64,000 bases of DNA from Planctomycetota bacterium (GTDB taxonomy: Bacteria > Planctomycetota > Planctomycetia > Gemmatales > Gemmataceae): the NCBI GenBank assembly GCA_021781415.1, contig JAJXWW010000025.1, positions 1-64,000 on the forward strand, in the 5' to 3' direction. A model generated the notes under the pieces. It was not told the DNA's origin, did no database searches, and saw only the letters and a program-made list of their open reading frames with translations. The position numbers were made by a program, and so were the translations under genes. Shown here one piece after another: positions 1 to 8,900 of this stretch. The first letter of the stretch is position 1. Each line of letters starts with the position of its first letter.

Positions 1-1303
1 GTTCGAGGCGATTGGCGTGCTTGGGATCGAGGGCGAAAAGGCAGCCCCGATTTTGCAGGGCGAAGCCGAGGTCGCCCGGTACGAAACCAGAACCGAAACC
101 GTTGTAATTGCTCTGAATCAGCGAGACACAATTGCGATCTTTGTCCACCGCGCACAAATAGACGGTGTCGCCTCGTTCCAGTTTCGGATCGCCGGGGGGC
201 ACGCGCGTCGCGGCCTTGCCCATGTCCACGAGCTTGCGGCGCTCGGCGGCATATTCTTTCGAGATCAGTTCTTTCACGGGCAATTTGCCGAAATCGGGAT
301 CGGCGTAGAAGCGCGCGCGGTCGGCATAGGCCAACTTCTTCGCCTCCAGAAACAAATGCCACCAATCCGCCGAGTCCGCGCCCATCTTTTTGACATCGTG
401 GTTTTCGAGGATATTGAGCATCTCCAATACGGCAATACCCTGCCCCGGCGGCGGAATCTCCCACACTTCGTGGCCGCGATAGGTCGTACTCACCGGTTCG
501 ACCCAAGTGGACGTGTGGTCGGCAAAATCTTTCGAGGCGAATAGGCCGCCGTTCACCTCCGAAAATGCGACGATGGCACGGGCGATTTCACCCTGGTAAA
601 AGGCATCGCGGCCCTTCTCGGCGAGAAGGCGATAACTGCGAGCGAGATTGGGGTTTTTGAATGTCTCTCCGGAACGCGGAGCGCGGCCGTCGAGCAGATA
701 GGTCTTCGCGGCATCCTTCTGTCGTCGGAGTCGCGCCTCGCCGCCCCGCCAATATCCGGCGATGACGGGCGAGACGGGAAATCCTTCCTCGGCATAGCGG
801 ATACTCGGCTCCAGCAGTTGCGCCAAAGTCCGCGTTCCAAAGCGCCGTCGCAGCGCCTCCCAGCCATCGACGCAGCCGGGAACCGACCAGCTCAACGGTC
901 CCGAGGTGGGGATTTCTTCCAAGCCCTTGGCGGCAAAGAGTTCGCGCCTGGCCTTGTACGGCGAACGTCCGCTGGCGTTGAGTCCGTACAACTTCTGCGT
1001 CTTGGCATCCCACACGATCGCATATAAATCGCCGCCGATGCCGCAACTCATCGGTTCCATCAAGCCGAGCGCCGCATTGACGGCAATCGCAGCATCGACG
1101 GCATTGCCACCGTTTTTCAGCACGTCCAAGCCGATCTGCGCCGCCAAGGGATGACTCGCGGCCACCATGCCGCGCGTCGCCATCGTAACGGATCGCCCCG
1201 AGCGCCCGGCCGTCGGCGTCAAACGCTCGCCACCGCGCGCGGCGGAGGACATCAACCACAAGGAAGCGGTCAGCAACAGGAGAAACGTGGTCTTTGGGGA
1301 CAT
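1..1303 (-). CDS. ggt: Gamma-glutamyltransferase, 3' end outside the window
   Basis: The protein begins with an N-terminal signal peptide (MSPKTTFLLLLTASLWLMSS), so it is likely exported. Next comes GGNAVDAAIAVNAALGLMEP and GIGGDLYAIVWD, the large-subunit core of the family. The small subunit starts at RGDTVYLCAVDKD, followed by SLIQSNYNGFGSG. The Thr of that GDT (residue 380, codon at 164-166) is the expected self-cleavage and catalytic nucleophile. Family role: transfer or hydrolysis of the gamma-glutamyl group of glutathione and related peptides in the periplasm. The GDTVY form is closer to the YwrD-like branch than to the classical TTH form. The ATG at 1303 is chosen because the signal peptide follows directly. 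The gene runs off the left edge, so the last part of the small subunit is not visible. Confidence 0.9.
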   Translation of the reverse strand, partial: MSPKTTFLLLLTASLWLMSSAARGGERLTPTAGRSGRSVTMATRGMVAASHPLAAQIGLDVLKNGGNAVDAAIAVNAALGLMEPMSCGIGGDLYAIVWDAKTQKLYGLNASGRSPYKARRELFAAKGLEEIPTSGPLSWSVPGCVDGWEALRRRFGTRTLAQLLEPSIRYAEEGFPVSPVIAGYWRGGEARLRRQKDAAKTYLLDGRAPRSGETFKNPNLARSYRLLAEKGRDAFYQGEIARAIVAFSEVNGGLFASKDFADHTSTWVEPVSTTYRGHEVWEIPPPGQGIAVLEMLNILENHDVKKMGADSADWWHLFLEAKKLAYADRARFYADPDFGKLPVKELISKEYAAERRKLVDMGKAATRVPPGDPKLERGDTVYLCAVDKDRNCVSLIQSNYNGFGSGFVPGDLGFALQNRGCLFALDPKHANRLE

Positions 1304-1312
1304 TGGCTACCT

Positions 1313-1951
1313 CTATTGTGACTTCCACGAGCGTATTTCCTTCGCCATCGAGCCGAAACCGGCGGGGAACGCTGTCTCGATGGCTTTTAGATCCTCAAGG
1401 ATTCGACGAGCCTCGGCCACGGCGCATTCGGTTTCGAGTTCGAGGGAAGGGCGATCCGTGTTGTATACAAGTCGCTTCAATTGCCTTCTGGTAAACGGAC
1501 GTTGGTTGGACTCCAAACCGACCTTCCAAGCGGCCTCCCCGACTTGGTGATTCTCTCCGACGAGATACCATGCCTCGATCGCGGGCACGGCAAGACCGAT
1601 GGCAACCTTCAAACTCGGTCTCCCATTTCGGGGCTTCAAGTGCTTCTTGGTCTTTTCGACGATTGCTTGAGCCTGACAGAAACGGCAGTCTCCGCTCGTA
1701 ACCTCCGGCTTACCGTGGTCGAGGGAATGCATCGCCGTATCATCGCAATCGACCACAACAACCAGCCCTTCCGCATCCGAATTGTAATAAACTCCACGAT
1801 AGACGTTTGCCAACAAACTCAAAACCGTCGATACGCCGTGCCCTTCCAAAGCCATCTCAATCGGCTCTGGCGGTTCGCCGAGTATGCCTTCCGCGAACAC
1901 TGCCAAGGCCGCTTGATCGGCTACCGACTCGCTGTAGAAACCGATCTTCAT
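1313..1951 (-). CDS. TOPRIM-like protein, partner of the ATPase gene
   Basis: 212 aa. The ATG overlaps the stop of the upstream ATPase by four bases, so the two are co-translated. The N-terminus is a short beta strand ending in an acidic residue (MKIGFYSES, E8). A hydrophobic strand then ends in VVVVDCDDT (D68, D70, D71). A conserved glutamate followed by a DxD after a beta strand is the TOPRIM metal-binding pattern of OLD-type nucleases. VPAIEAWYLVG near residue 135 is also typical of this group (DUF4276/DUF4435-like). A TOPRIM protein encoded beside an ABC-type ATPase recalls PARIS (AriA/AriB) and split OLD systems. The fold is inferred from motifs only; a DUF4276-like protein of unknown role is the alternative. 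Confidence 0.55.
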   Translation of the reverse strand: MKIGFYSESVADQAALAVFAEGILGEPPEPIEMALEGHGVSTVLSLLANVYRGVYYNSDAEGLVVVVDCDDTAMHSLDHGKPEVTSGDCRFCQAQAIVEKTKKHLKPRNGRPSLKVAIGLAVPAIEAWYLVGENHQVGEAAWKVGLESNQRPFTRRQLKRLVYNTDRPSLELETECAVAEARRILEDLKAIETAFPAGFGSMAKEIRSWKSQ

Positions 1952-2952
1952 GGCTTCACCGCTACTCCACCAAGGACGCCGCTGTACCATACTTCGCTGA
2001 GCGGTGAATCGCCTAAGATCTCGTCGTAGTGTTCGAGGTCGCTGAGGCGTCTCATCTGCACTTCCAGCCCCTCCTTCTGGGCCAAGACGATCTCTTCGGG
2101 ATGATCGCGGTACAAATCGAGCATGTAGGGGGAATGCGTCGTGGCGATAACTTGGATCGGCGCTCGCGTCTCGCCGCAACTCTCCGGATAACTCAAGCGA
2201 TAAAGGGCATCTTGGACGTGACGCAATAGACGCGGATGCAACCCGCGATCAATTTCTTCTAGTCCAATAAGAGTTGGAGGATCGGGTAAGTAGGCAAGTG
2301 TCAACAACGCCAAGCCGAGGAGCGTTCCCTGAGACAAAGCCGTCGCGGGAATGCGATGTCCCCCTTTCTTCGTCCGCAAGACGATGGCTTTATATCCGGG
2401 CTGCGGCTTATCGAACAGAATGTAATCGTACTCCGGCAGCCAGCGCCTAAATTCCTCCAGCAGTGCTACCCATCGATCTGGATGATTATCTTTCAATTCG
2501 TCGAGAACCGCGGCCAACCCTGCTCCGTTCGATCGAAGCGGGCCGGAACTTACTTGCGAGGGCTGGGCGATGGCATTCGCATCCAGAGAGAAAGTCTGCA
2601 TTCGACTGATCCATTGGTTGGGAATAAGACGCTGTGTGCCGTTTAAGGCGCTGCCATCAGAGAAACTGAATAGAGTGCTAAACTGTCCGTTTGGATTCCA
2701 TTTGTATTCAGCTAAGTATCCTTGCCCTTGCAATCGCAGGCTTAGTTTTAGTTCTACGGGAGCCGACCGATCCACGATCATGATACTTAGCAACGAAGAG
2801 TGGGACAATCCTCCTTTTACGATCCCTTGTAGGGCTTGCAAAACCGACGATTTGCCCGAACCATTCGGCCCCAACAATAAGGTGAACGGCGACAATGGAA
2901 GTGTAGCATTGCGAAGCGCCTTGTAATTCGTGAACTGAATCGATTCGATCAT
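1948..2952 (-). CDS. AAA15/AAA21-type ATPase, likely defence ATPase
   Basis: 334 aa, an SMC/ABC-like ATPase of the OLD/RecF group. Walker A is GPNGSGKS at residues 28-35. The signature-like ALSQGTLLGLALLTLAYL precedes Walker B (PTLIGLEEIDRGLHP), and the H-loop is IATTHSPYMLD. There is no long coiled coil, and it is close in length to small AAA15 proteins. The ATG at 2952 follows GGAGTCGGCC, a good ribosome site, so the five codons upstream are left out. The stop overlaps the start of the TOPRIM-like gene, so the ATPase is made first. In PARIS and OLD-type systems such an ATPase senses a phage trigger and controls the TOPRIM nuclease; that role is inference here. Confidence 0.75.
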   Translation of the reverse strand: MIESIQFTNYKALRNATLPLSPFTLLLGPNGSGKSSVLQALQGIVKGGLSHSSLLSIMIVDRSAPVELKLSLRLQGQGYLAEYKWNPNGQFSTLFSFSDGSALNGTQRLIPNQWISRMQTFSLDANAIAQPSQVSSGPLRSNGAGLAAVLDELKDNHPDRWVALLEEFRRWLPEYDYILFDKPQPGYKAIVLRTKKGGHRIPATALSQGTLLGLALLTLAYLPDPPTLIGLEEIDRGLHPRLLRHVQDALYRLSYPESCGETRAPIQVIATTHSPYMLDLYRDHPEEIVLAQKEGLEVQMRRLSDLEHYDEILGDSPLSEVWYSGVLGGVAVKP

Positions 2953-3044
2953 GGCCGACTCCCTCAACGGCTACCGGACTCTGCATGGGATTGTATGCGG
3001 CCTTGCGAAGTCTGCAAAGACGAAGGGAAAACACAGGGCATCTA

Positions 3045-4268
3045 TCATGCGGCGCGGCGAGGAGCGGGACGCTCACATGCTGGAGAGGCGCGCATCGACA
3101 TGGATACGAAGTGAAGCATATAGGCGAGGGACAACAAGAGCGTGCCGAGCGGTTGCATTCCCAAGGCGTGCAGGCGCGTGGTGCGCGGCAACAGACCCGC
3201 CAACACTCCCATCAAAAATAGTCCGAACGCCAACCGGGCGAGAAGCCGCCCGACTCCGCGCGGCAGACACAACGTCGCCCAGGCCAACGCAGGCGCGAGT
3301 AAGACAAAAGTACACGATTCGGTCGCCGGCCCGCACAGCATCATCCAGCACGTTCCAAACGCCAACACATAAAGCAGCAGATCTTCCTTCGGCAATTCAC
3401 GGAGACGAGCCGTCGCGCATAAGATGGCACAACCGGCGGCGCTCAGCAGTTGAATTCCGAGATACATTTTCGAGTCGAGAGGTGCATGAGCGACACGGAT
3501 CAGCAACCACAGATCGCGGTAGCTCGCTTCCAGCGGCCAAGTCATTCGATCGTTGTGTCCCAATCTCTCGAACCAACGGACGTATTGATCGGCGACATAG
3601 TCCGGTTGTTGCAGCACGAAAGGCAGGAGAGCGAGAACGGTCGAAGCGAACAGGAACCGAAGTCCGAAGCGGCGCGGATACACGACCGATAACAACAAGC
3701 CCATTGCAATGGGATAAACCTTGAGAGCGACGCTCAGGCCGACGCAGAACGCCGACAGAGTCCACCGCCGACGCCCGATGGCGGCGAGAGCGGCCAGCAA
3801 AAGTCCGATCACGAGGGGATTCGGTTGCCCATTGTTCAAACTGCCGAGCGCGAGGGGCATAATAAGCATAAACAAGATGGCTTTTTCGCGCACGCCGATC
3901 CGAGATGGAGCCGCATCGCGCAGCCACCAAGCGAATGATGCGAGAAGGAAACCGGCGTTGAGTGCGCGCCACAACACCCCGCCCAGCCACGACGGAAACA
4001 GGCTGAAGAGCGACAGAAATGCAGATACCAATGGGCCATAGCGATACTGATCGAACGGTGCTTGCCACGCATCGTGATAGACGATGCCGCGCGACAGCCA
4101 CTCCGCGCCGGCGCGCGCGTAGGTGGGGTATAAATTGTGCGAAGTAGGCTGAAGCACGCCGCGCGCGCAAACGGCAACGACCAGAATCGCCCACAGCGCG
4201 ACGGCGAGTCGAGTCCAGTTACTCCAACGACTGAAAGGCGCGCGGCGACGGGGCCGCAAATCGTCCAT
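3045..4268 (-). CDS. GT87/DUF2029-type membrane glycosyltransferase
   Basis: About 407 aa with around ten hydrophobic segments. The first loop carries an acidic stretch and YRYGPLVSAFLSLFSLFPSW, as in GT-C fold mannosyltransferases of the DUF2029 (GT87) family, which use polyprenyl-phosphate sugars at the outer face of the membrane. Further on are LGSLNNGQPNPLVIGLLLAAL, matching the conserved N-x-Q-x-N of the family, and ALKVYPIAMGLLL. The ATG at 4268 sits in the same frame as a TTG two codons upstream. The gene is 33 bp downstream of a methyltransferase on the same strand, so the two may form a small glycan or lipid modification operon. The acceptor cannot be told from sequence. Confidence 0.75.
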   Translation of the reverse strand: MDDLRPRRRAPFSRWSNWTRLAVALWAILVVAVCARGVLQPTSHNLYPTYARAGAEWLSRGIVYHDAWQAPFDQYRYGPLVSAFLSLFSLFPSWLGGVLWRALNAGFLLASFAWWLRDAAPSRIGVREKAILFMLIMPLALGSLNNGQPNPLVIGLLLAALAAIGRRRWTLSAFCVGLSVALKVYPIAMGLLLSVVYPRRFGLRFLFASTVLALLPFVLQQPDYVADQYVRWFERLGHNDRMTWPLEASYRDLWLLIRVAHAPLDSKMYLGIQLLSAAGCAILCATARLRELPKEDLLLYVLAFGTCWMMLCGPATESCTFVLLAPALAWATLCLPRGVGRLLARLAFGLFLMGVLAGLLPRTTRLHALGMQPLGTLLLSLAYMLHFVSMSMRASPACERPAPRRAA

Positions 4269-4300
4269 CTCCAAGGGTGCATATCCTTAAGGTGCGACTG

Positions 4301-5215
4301 TCACGCGGGTAGTCTGCGAACCATCATACGAATGCCCGAAAACCAGTTGAAGTTCCATACGCGCATCACGTTTTGCAGTGCGGCGGCCTTGATGGGGAAG
4401 AGCGCCCCCTTGGTGCGTCCCTGCCGCTGACGTACTTCACAGTAATGCCCTATGTCGGCATAACCTCGATAGCGCGACAGAATCTCGAAGCGTCCCATGC
4501 CGGAGAGAAGGCGCTTGAGACCGAAGTAGCTCAGATAATAGTGCAGATAGACCGCCTCGCTGCCGAATGCGGGTTCGCGATCGGGCACGGCTCGCCCCAA
4601 GGCGCGGGCCAAGGGCACTTTGAGGGCGCGCGGCAGCCAATGAATCAAGGGCAAGCCGGTATCGTGATGATCGCGGAACGCCCAATGATTGGGTGTGTCG
4701 AGCCAGAACATTCCGCCCGGTTTGCACACGCGCCAGATCTCGGCCAGCAAGCGCGGCTGCATCTCCGGCGGTAGATGTTCCAACACCTGAGCGCAGCTGA
4801 TGTAGTCGAACGAGCCGTCGGGGAAGCCGGTGCGCGAGGCATCGGCTGACAAAAGCGTCAGTCGCACGCCGTATTCTTCTGCCAACTGCTTCGACAGAGC
4901 TAAGGCGCGCTCGTCGAGATCGATACCGACGACCTCCGCTCCGCGCAGGGCATACGCGATGGCTTCCGAACCGAGATAGCTACCGATCACGAGTACCCGC
5001 GCGTTCTTGAGATCCATCCAATGACCGACGAGATCGGCCATGTCCGACTCTTGATTCACGCCGCGTTCAAACTTGGCCCAGGCTTTGGTGAAATCGAACG
5101 CCCAATAGTGTTCGCGATCGCGTCCAGAATAGAAGTCTCGCAACTGAACGCGCCATTCGTCGGTATAAATGTTACGGGAGGCGGCTGGCGAAACGGCGAG
5201 AGAGGACGCGGACAT
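4301..5215 (-). CDS. Class I SAM-dependent methyltransferase
   Basis: 304 aa. Motif I is RVLVIGSYLGSEAIAYALRG, motif II is VVGIDLDERAL, the DA of LLSADAS follows, and motif IV is FDYISCAQVLEHLPPE with LAEIWRVCKPGGMFWLDTPN after it. This is the Methyltransf_11/23 pattern of small-molecule or lipid-linked sugar methyltransferases. The motif I glycines are looser than usual (GSYLGSE). AAAGGA lies seven bases before the ATG. It is immediately upstream of the GT87-like gene and likely acts on the same product. The substrate is unknown. Confidence 0.8.
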   Translation of the reverse strand: MSASSLAVSPAASRNIYTDEWRVQLRDFYSGRDREHYWAFDFTKAWAKFERGVNQESDMADLVGHWMDLKNARVLVIGSYLGSEAIAYALRGAEVVGIDLDERALALSKQLAEEYGVRLTLLSADASRTGFPDGSFDYISCAQVLEHLPPEMQPRLLAEIWRVCKPGGMFWLDTPNHWAFRDHHDTGLPLIHWLPRALKVPLARALGRAVPDREPAFGSEAVYLHYYLSYFGLKRLLSGMGRFEILSRYRGYADIGHYCEVRQRQGRTKGALFPIKAAALQNVMRVWNFNWFSGIRMMVRRLPA

Positions 5216-5424
5216 GGAGGTTCCTTTCGGTAAGGGAATCCTTCAAATCACCCTGTGTCTCCTCTCTCATCGGCGCGCGGGAGGGGCAAACGTAAGAAAA
5301 AGCCCCGTCGCTTGCAAGCTCGCCGGAAACATGAGATGTGGTATATTATCTATTTCGCCCGTGCCGCCGCCTCGACGAAGAACCTGCGGCGGATAGGCCT
5401 CGCTCTCTCGAATCAGGGACGTTC

Positions 5425-7506
5425 ATGACTGCGTTTCAGCCTGCCGACAACCTTCGTTCGCGTACCTTTTTGGGCCTTCTCGCGGCACAGTTTCTCGCTG
5501 CCTTTAACGATCAAGCTATCCACGCCTCGTCGATGTTCTTCGCCATCAACACCAATGCCATGAGCAAGGACGCGGCCATATCGCTTATGCCGATTCTGTT
5601 CTACGCTCCGTGGGCGCTCTTCTGCACCTTGGCCGGCTATCTAGCCGACCGTTACAGCAAATGGCACTCGCTGGTTTTTTGGAAGTTTGCCGAAATCGCC
5701 ATTACGCTCGTCGCCCTGCTCGGCTTCTGGCTGGGCGCGAACGGCGCGGCGGTGGGGCCTTACTTGGTGCTGTCCACCGTGTTTCTGATGGGGACACACA
5801 GCGCCTTTTTCGTGCCGGCCAAATACGGAGCCATGCCGGAGATTTTGACCGCGCGCATGTTGTCGCGCGGCAACGGCGTCTTGGAGTCACTCTCGTTCCT
5901 GGCCGTCATTCTCGGAACCGTGATGGGCGGAGTGCTGTCGAAGGTATTTCGCGGACAAGAGTATTACATCGGCCTTATCCTCGTCGCCCTGGCGGTCGTC
6001 GGTTCCTTGGCCAGCTTGATGATGCAACGGATGCCGGCGGCCAACGCAGAACGGCCGTTCCCCAAATATGTCTACGGTCCTCTATGGCAAAGCATTCGAG
6101 GACTGCTGCGCTCGCGGCCCTTGGCCGTGGCCGTGGTCGGTATCGCCTTCTTTACGTTCATCGTCGCCTTCATGCGCTCGACCATGTACATGCACGGACA
6201 AACGCGCGTGCCGCCTTGGGATGAGGCCACGACCAGCGAAGTTGTCGGCATGGTGGCACTGGGCATCGGATTGGGGAGTCCGCTGGTCGGCTTTCTGTCT
6301 GGAGGCAAGGTCGAGTTGGGCATGGTTACCATCGGCGCGCTCGGCATGATCTTGGCCACCGCTGTCGCCGCCACACTGCTCGATTTCACGGGAGCGCTCG
6401 TCGCCTGTATCACCTCCATCGGCTTTTTCACCGGCTTTTACATCGTCCCGCTGTTCACACTGTTGCAGCACCGCGCGCCCAAGACGAGTAAAGGTGACGC
6501 CATTGCTACCAGCAACTTCATCAACGTGACGGGGGCCATCGTCTCGTCGGTGTTGTTCTTCCTGCTCGTCGGCGCGGCCCATTTTTCGGGAATCACACCG
6601 ACGGTCGAACCCGCCTCGGAGATCGTCGGTCAGCTGGTCGAGGAACCCGAATACGAAGAAGGCAAGCCGATTCGTCTCGTCTTGGAAACGGATCGAGGGC
6701 GACAAGTCATTAAGGCGAGGTCGAAGAATGGCCGGACGCGCGAGATCGATGTCCAGCCGGAATTGATCGACGTATTCGGCCGCGGACTGACCGTCGGAGA
6801 TCGTGTGGCCGATCGTCGCTTTCGCCTTAAGGGCGTTACCTATCATCGCGTTCGCCGGGCCGATCAGGAGCCGAAACCGTTTTACGACGAATCGGGTTTG
6901 CCCAAGTTCCTGTTCCTCGGCGCATCGTCGTTGACACTGTTGACGCTGTTGATTCTGTGGCGGCGCATGCCCGATCTCTTCCTGCGCACGGCCATCTGGC
7001 TGAGAACGCAGCGCCGCTATCGGTTGGAAGTCGAGGGAATGAACCACTTACCGGACGCGGGGCCTGTTGTGCTTATCACCAACGCTTGTGGAGTCGAGGC
7101 GCGTACCCATGTCCTCAGCGCTGCCGACCGCACCGTGCATTTTGTCCAATCGACGAAGGACGAAGACGCGGATCGCCGGAGAATCGCCGATTTGTTGTCG
7201 CGCGGCAATGTCGTTGCCTTGTCTCCGAACGAATCGGAGGGAATCGTTCGTTCGATATTCGAGCTAGCGCGCCAACGGGATGCGTCCATTCTCCCGGTCT
7301 GGCATGAAGTCGCGCCGCAATCCGAGCTGAGTCGACGCCAACGCATCTACATCACGGGAGGCCGTCTGCTGCCTCCCGATTGTCCGGCAAGTCGAGCGCT
7401 CGAAGAACTCCAGCGTTTGGCCGAGGACGCCCAGCGGCAACCGATCCGTCGAGGAGTCATCTCGGACAGTTCCGATCCGAATGACGGAAAGTCGTCAGCG
7501 GAGTGA
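5425..7506 (+). CDS. MFS transporter fused to a degenerate PlsC-like acyltransferase
   Basis: 693 aa. Residues 1-400 are a major facilitator of the LplT type (LLAAQFLAAFNDQAIHAS, AGYLADRYSKW, LMGTHSAFFVPAKYGAMPEIL), known in E. coli for flipping lysophospholipids inward. A soluble insert of about 90 residues follows, then a further membrane helix. The C-terminal 180 residues align in order with 1-acyl-glycerol-3-phosphate acyltransferase (RLEVEGMNHLPDAGPVVLI, VVALSPNESEG). LplT-acyltransferase fusions such as Aas-like proteins are known. The catalytic H-x4-D expected after VVLITN is missing: the sequence reads ACGVEART. The acyltransferase half is therefore probably inactive. The start was moved to the ATG at 5425, where the first transmembrane helix begins soon after. 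The 3' end overlaps the convergent permease gene by 12 bp. Confidence 0.8.
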   Translation: MTAFQPADNLRSRTFLGLLAAQFLAAFNDQAIHASSMFFAINTNAMSKDAAISLMPILFYAPWALFCTLAGYLADRYSKWHSLVFWKFAEIAITLVALLGFWLGANGAAVGPYLVLSTVFLMGTHSAFFVPAKYGAMPEILTARMLSRGNGVLESLSFLAVILGTVMGGVLSKVFRGQEYYIGLILVALAVVGSLASLMMQRMPAANAERPFPKYVYGPLWQSIRGLLRSRPLAVAVVGIAFFTFIVAFMRSTMYMHGQTRVPPWDEATTSEVVGMVALGIGLGSPLVGFLSGGKVELGMVTIGALGMILATAVAATLLDFTGALVACITSIGFFTGFYIVPLFTLLQHRAPKTSKGDAIATSNFINVTGAIVSSVLFFLLVGAAHFSGITPTVEPASEIVGQLVEEPEYEEGKPIRLVLETDRGRQVIKARSKNGRTREIDVQPELIDVFGRGLTVGDRVADRRFRLKGVTYHRVRRADQEPKPFYDESGLPKFLFLGASSLTLLTLLILWRRMPDLFLRTAIWLRTQRRYRLEVEGMNHLPDAGPVVLITNACGVEARTHVLSAADRTVHFVQSTKDEDADRRRIADLLSRGNVVALSPNESEGIVRSIFELARQRDASILPVWHEVAPQSELSRRQRIYITGGRLLPPDCPASRALEELQRLAEDAQRQPIRRGVISDSSDPNDGKSSAE

Positions 7507-8868
7507 CTCCAGGGGCCGGACGCGCATGGCGGATAAGGCGGGTAGCAACCCTCCGATATTGCCCATGACGAGCGAGAAGATCAGCCCTCCCAGCAAAATC
7601 TTACCGTCCACGAGGAGCTTGAAGACCACGCTGCGGCCTCCGCCTTGGCCGCTGCTGATAATGCTCGACGCGCTCCAGCCGTTCGCCGCCATGCCCAAGG
7701 CGCACCCCATCGCTCCGCCGAGCAGCGCCAACATGAGCGATTCCAAGAAGAACGATTCGAGTATTTGCCATCTCGAATATCCCAAAATGCGCAGCACGCC
7801 GATGTCCTTTTGCCTCTGGCTGATGGCGGCAAACATCGTGTTCATAATGCCGAACACGCCGCCCAAGGCCATGAAACAGGCGACCACCACCGCGGCGTAA
7901 AAGAATTGCAAGTTCGTGGTGTTGAGCCGTTCGTAATACTCTGTCTCCACCTGCGCCGCCACAGCCGGCTTGAATGTGGCCGATAAGTCTTCGGCGGTTC
8001 GCTTCGCCGTTTCGGCGTCGGTGGTGCGCATCACCACCGTCGAATAGCTCGGCTTGCCGAACTTCTCGCCGACGATCTGTTGTTTGGCCCAGATCTCCGA
8101 ATCGAACGTCGAACCGCTCGATTGCAGAATGCCGGTCACAATCCAGGACCGTTCGGCCATCTGAAACACATCGCCTATTTGAAGAGACGGTTTATCCTTG
8201 TCTTGCCCGAGGCTGCGCGCGATCCCCTCGCCCAGCACCACTTGTATGGCCTGTTCGTCCGCTTTGCCGGGGATCGCTTGGACGCCGGCTTGCGTGAACC
8301 ACGCGCCGCCCGGATAGAGGCCGATACGGTGAACCCGGCCCGTTTGTTCCGGCTCCATGAGGCCGCGCACCTGAAGAAAGCGGCGCTTCTGACCGCCCGG
8401 CTTGGGACGTTCGATCGGTTGATTGACGACGAGATAAACCTCCCAACTGATCGGAGGCTTGCCGTTTTCGTCCTTGTCGAGTGCGGGATGCTGATTGAGC
8501 GCGGTGATGTCGCCGAAGCCGAGGCTGCTCACCGATTCCTCGGTGGCCCCCTCGGACAGTACGAGAACGTTGGCGGGTTGCCCGCTCGATCGAGTGAGAA
8601 CGAACAAACCGTTGACGAACGCCAGCATCACGATCAAGAGAGAAACGACCATCGTGAACGCCAGGGCGGTCAACAAGGTGGTCGGCCAACGAACGAGAAG
8701 ATTGCGCAGGTTGTAGTTGAAGGGCACGCGCCGCAATACGCCGAACAATTGCAACAAAAACACCAGGGCGAGGAGGACGCCCAACACGACGATCAGGGCG
8801 GCGACGACGACGAACAAAGCGAACGCGCCGCCCACCAAATAGATCAGTATTTTACCGAGCAGATCCAT
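7495..8868 (-). CDS. ABC transporter permease, FtsX/MacB type
   Basis: 457 aa. A long hydrophobic N-terminus is followed by the LRNLLVRWPTTLLTALAFTMVVSLLIVML motif, shown here in parts as NLLVRW and LTALAFTMVVSLL, which marks FtsX-type permeases. A periplasmic domain of about 200 residues and three C-terminal helices follow, with ISQRQKDIGVLRILGYSR in the cytoplasmic loop. Such permeases work with a MacB-like ATPase and an HlyD-type adaptor to move lipoproteins or small molecules. The ATG at 8868 is the first one, preceded by AAGGATT. Its only transport neighbour is the chimeric HlyD-FtsX gene 32 bp upstream; the ATPase is missing. Confidence 0.85.
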   Translation of the reverse strand: MDLLGKILIYLVGGAFALFVVVAALIVVLGVLLALVFLLQLFGVLRRVPFNYNLRNLLVRWPTTLLTALAFTMVVSLLIVMLAFVNGLFVLTRSSGQPANVLVLSEGATEESVSSLGFGDITALNQHPALDKDENGKPPISWEVYLVVNQPIERPKPGGQKRRFLQVRGLMEPEQTGRVHRIGLYPGGAWFTQAGVQAIPGKADEQAIQVVLGEGIARSLGQDKDKPSLQIGDVFQMAERSWIVTGILQSSGSTFDSEIWAKQQIVGEKFGKPSYSTVVMRTTDAETAKRTAEDLSATFKPAVAAQVETEYYERLNTTNLQFFYAAVVVACFMALGGVFGIMNTMFAAISQRQKDIGVLRILGYSRWQILESFFLESLMLALLGGAMGCALGMAANGWSASSIISSGQGGGRSVVFKLLVDGKILLGGLIFSLVMGNIGGLLPALSAMRVRPLESLR

Positions 8869-8900
8869 GAACAAAAGCAATCCTTAAGAGGGCGTGTCCG

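Noticed and set aside
6082..7047. 321-aa open frame on the minus strand
   Set aside because: Antisense to the MFS-acyltransferase fusion, which has clear membrane and lipid-enzyme features.
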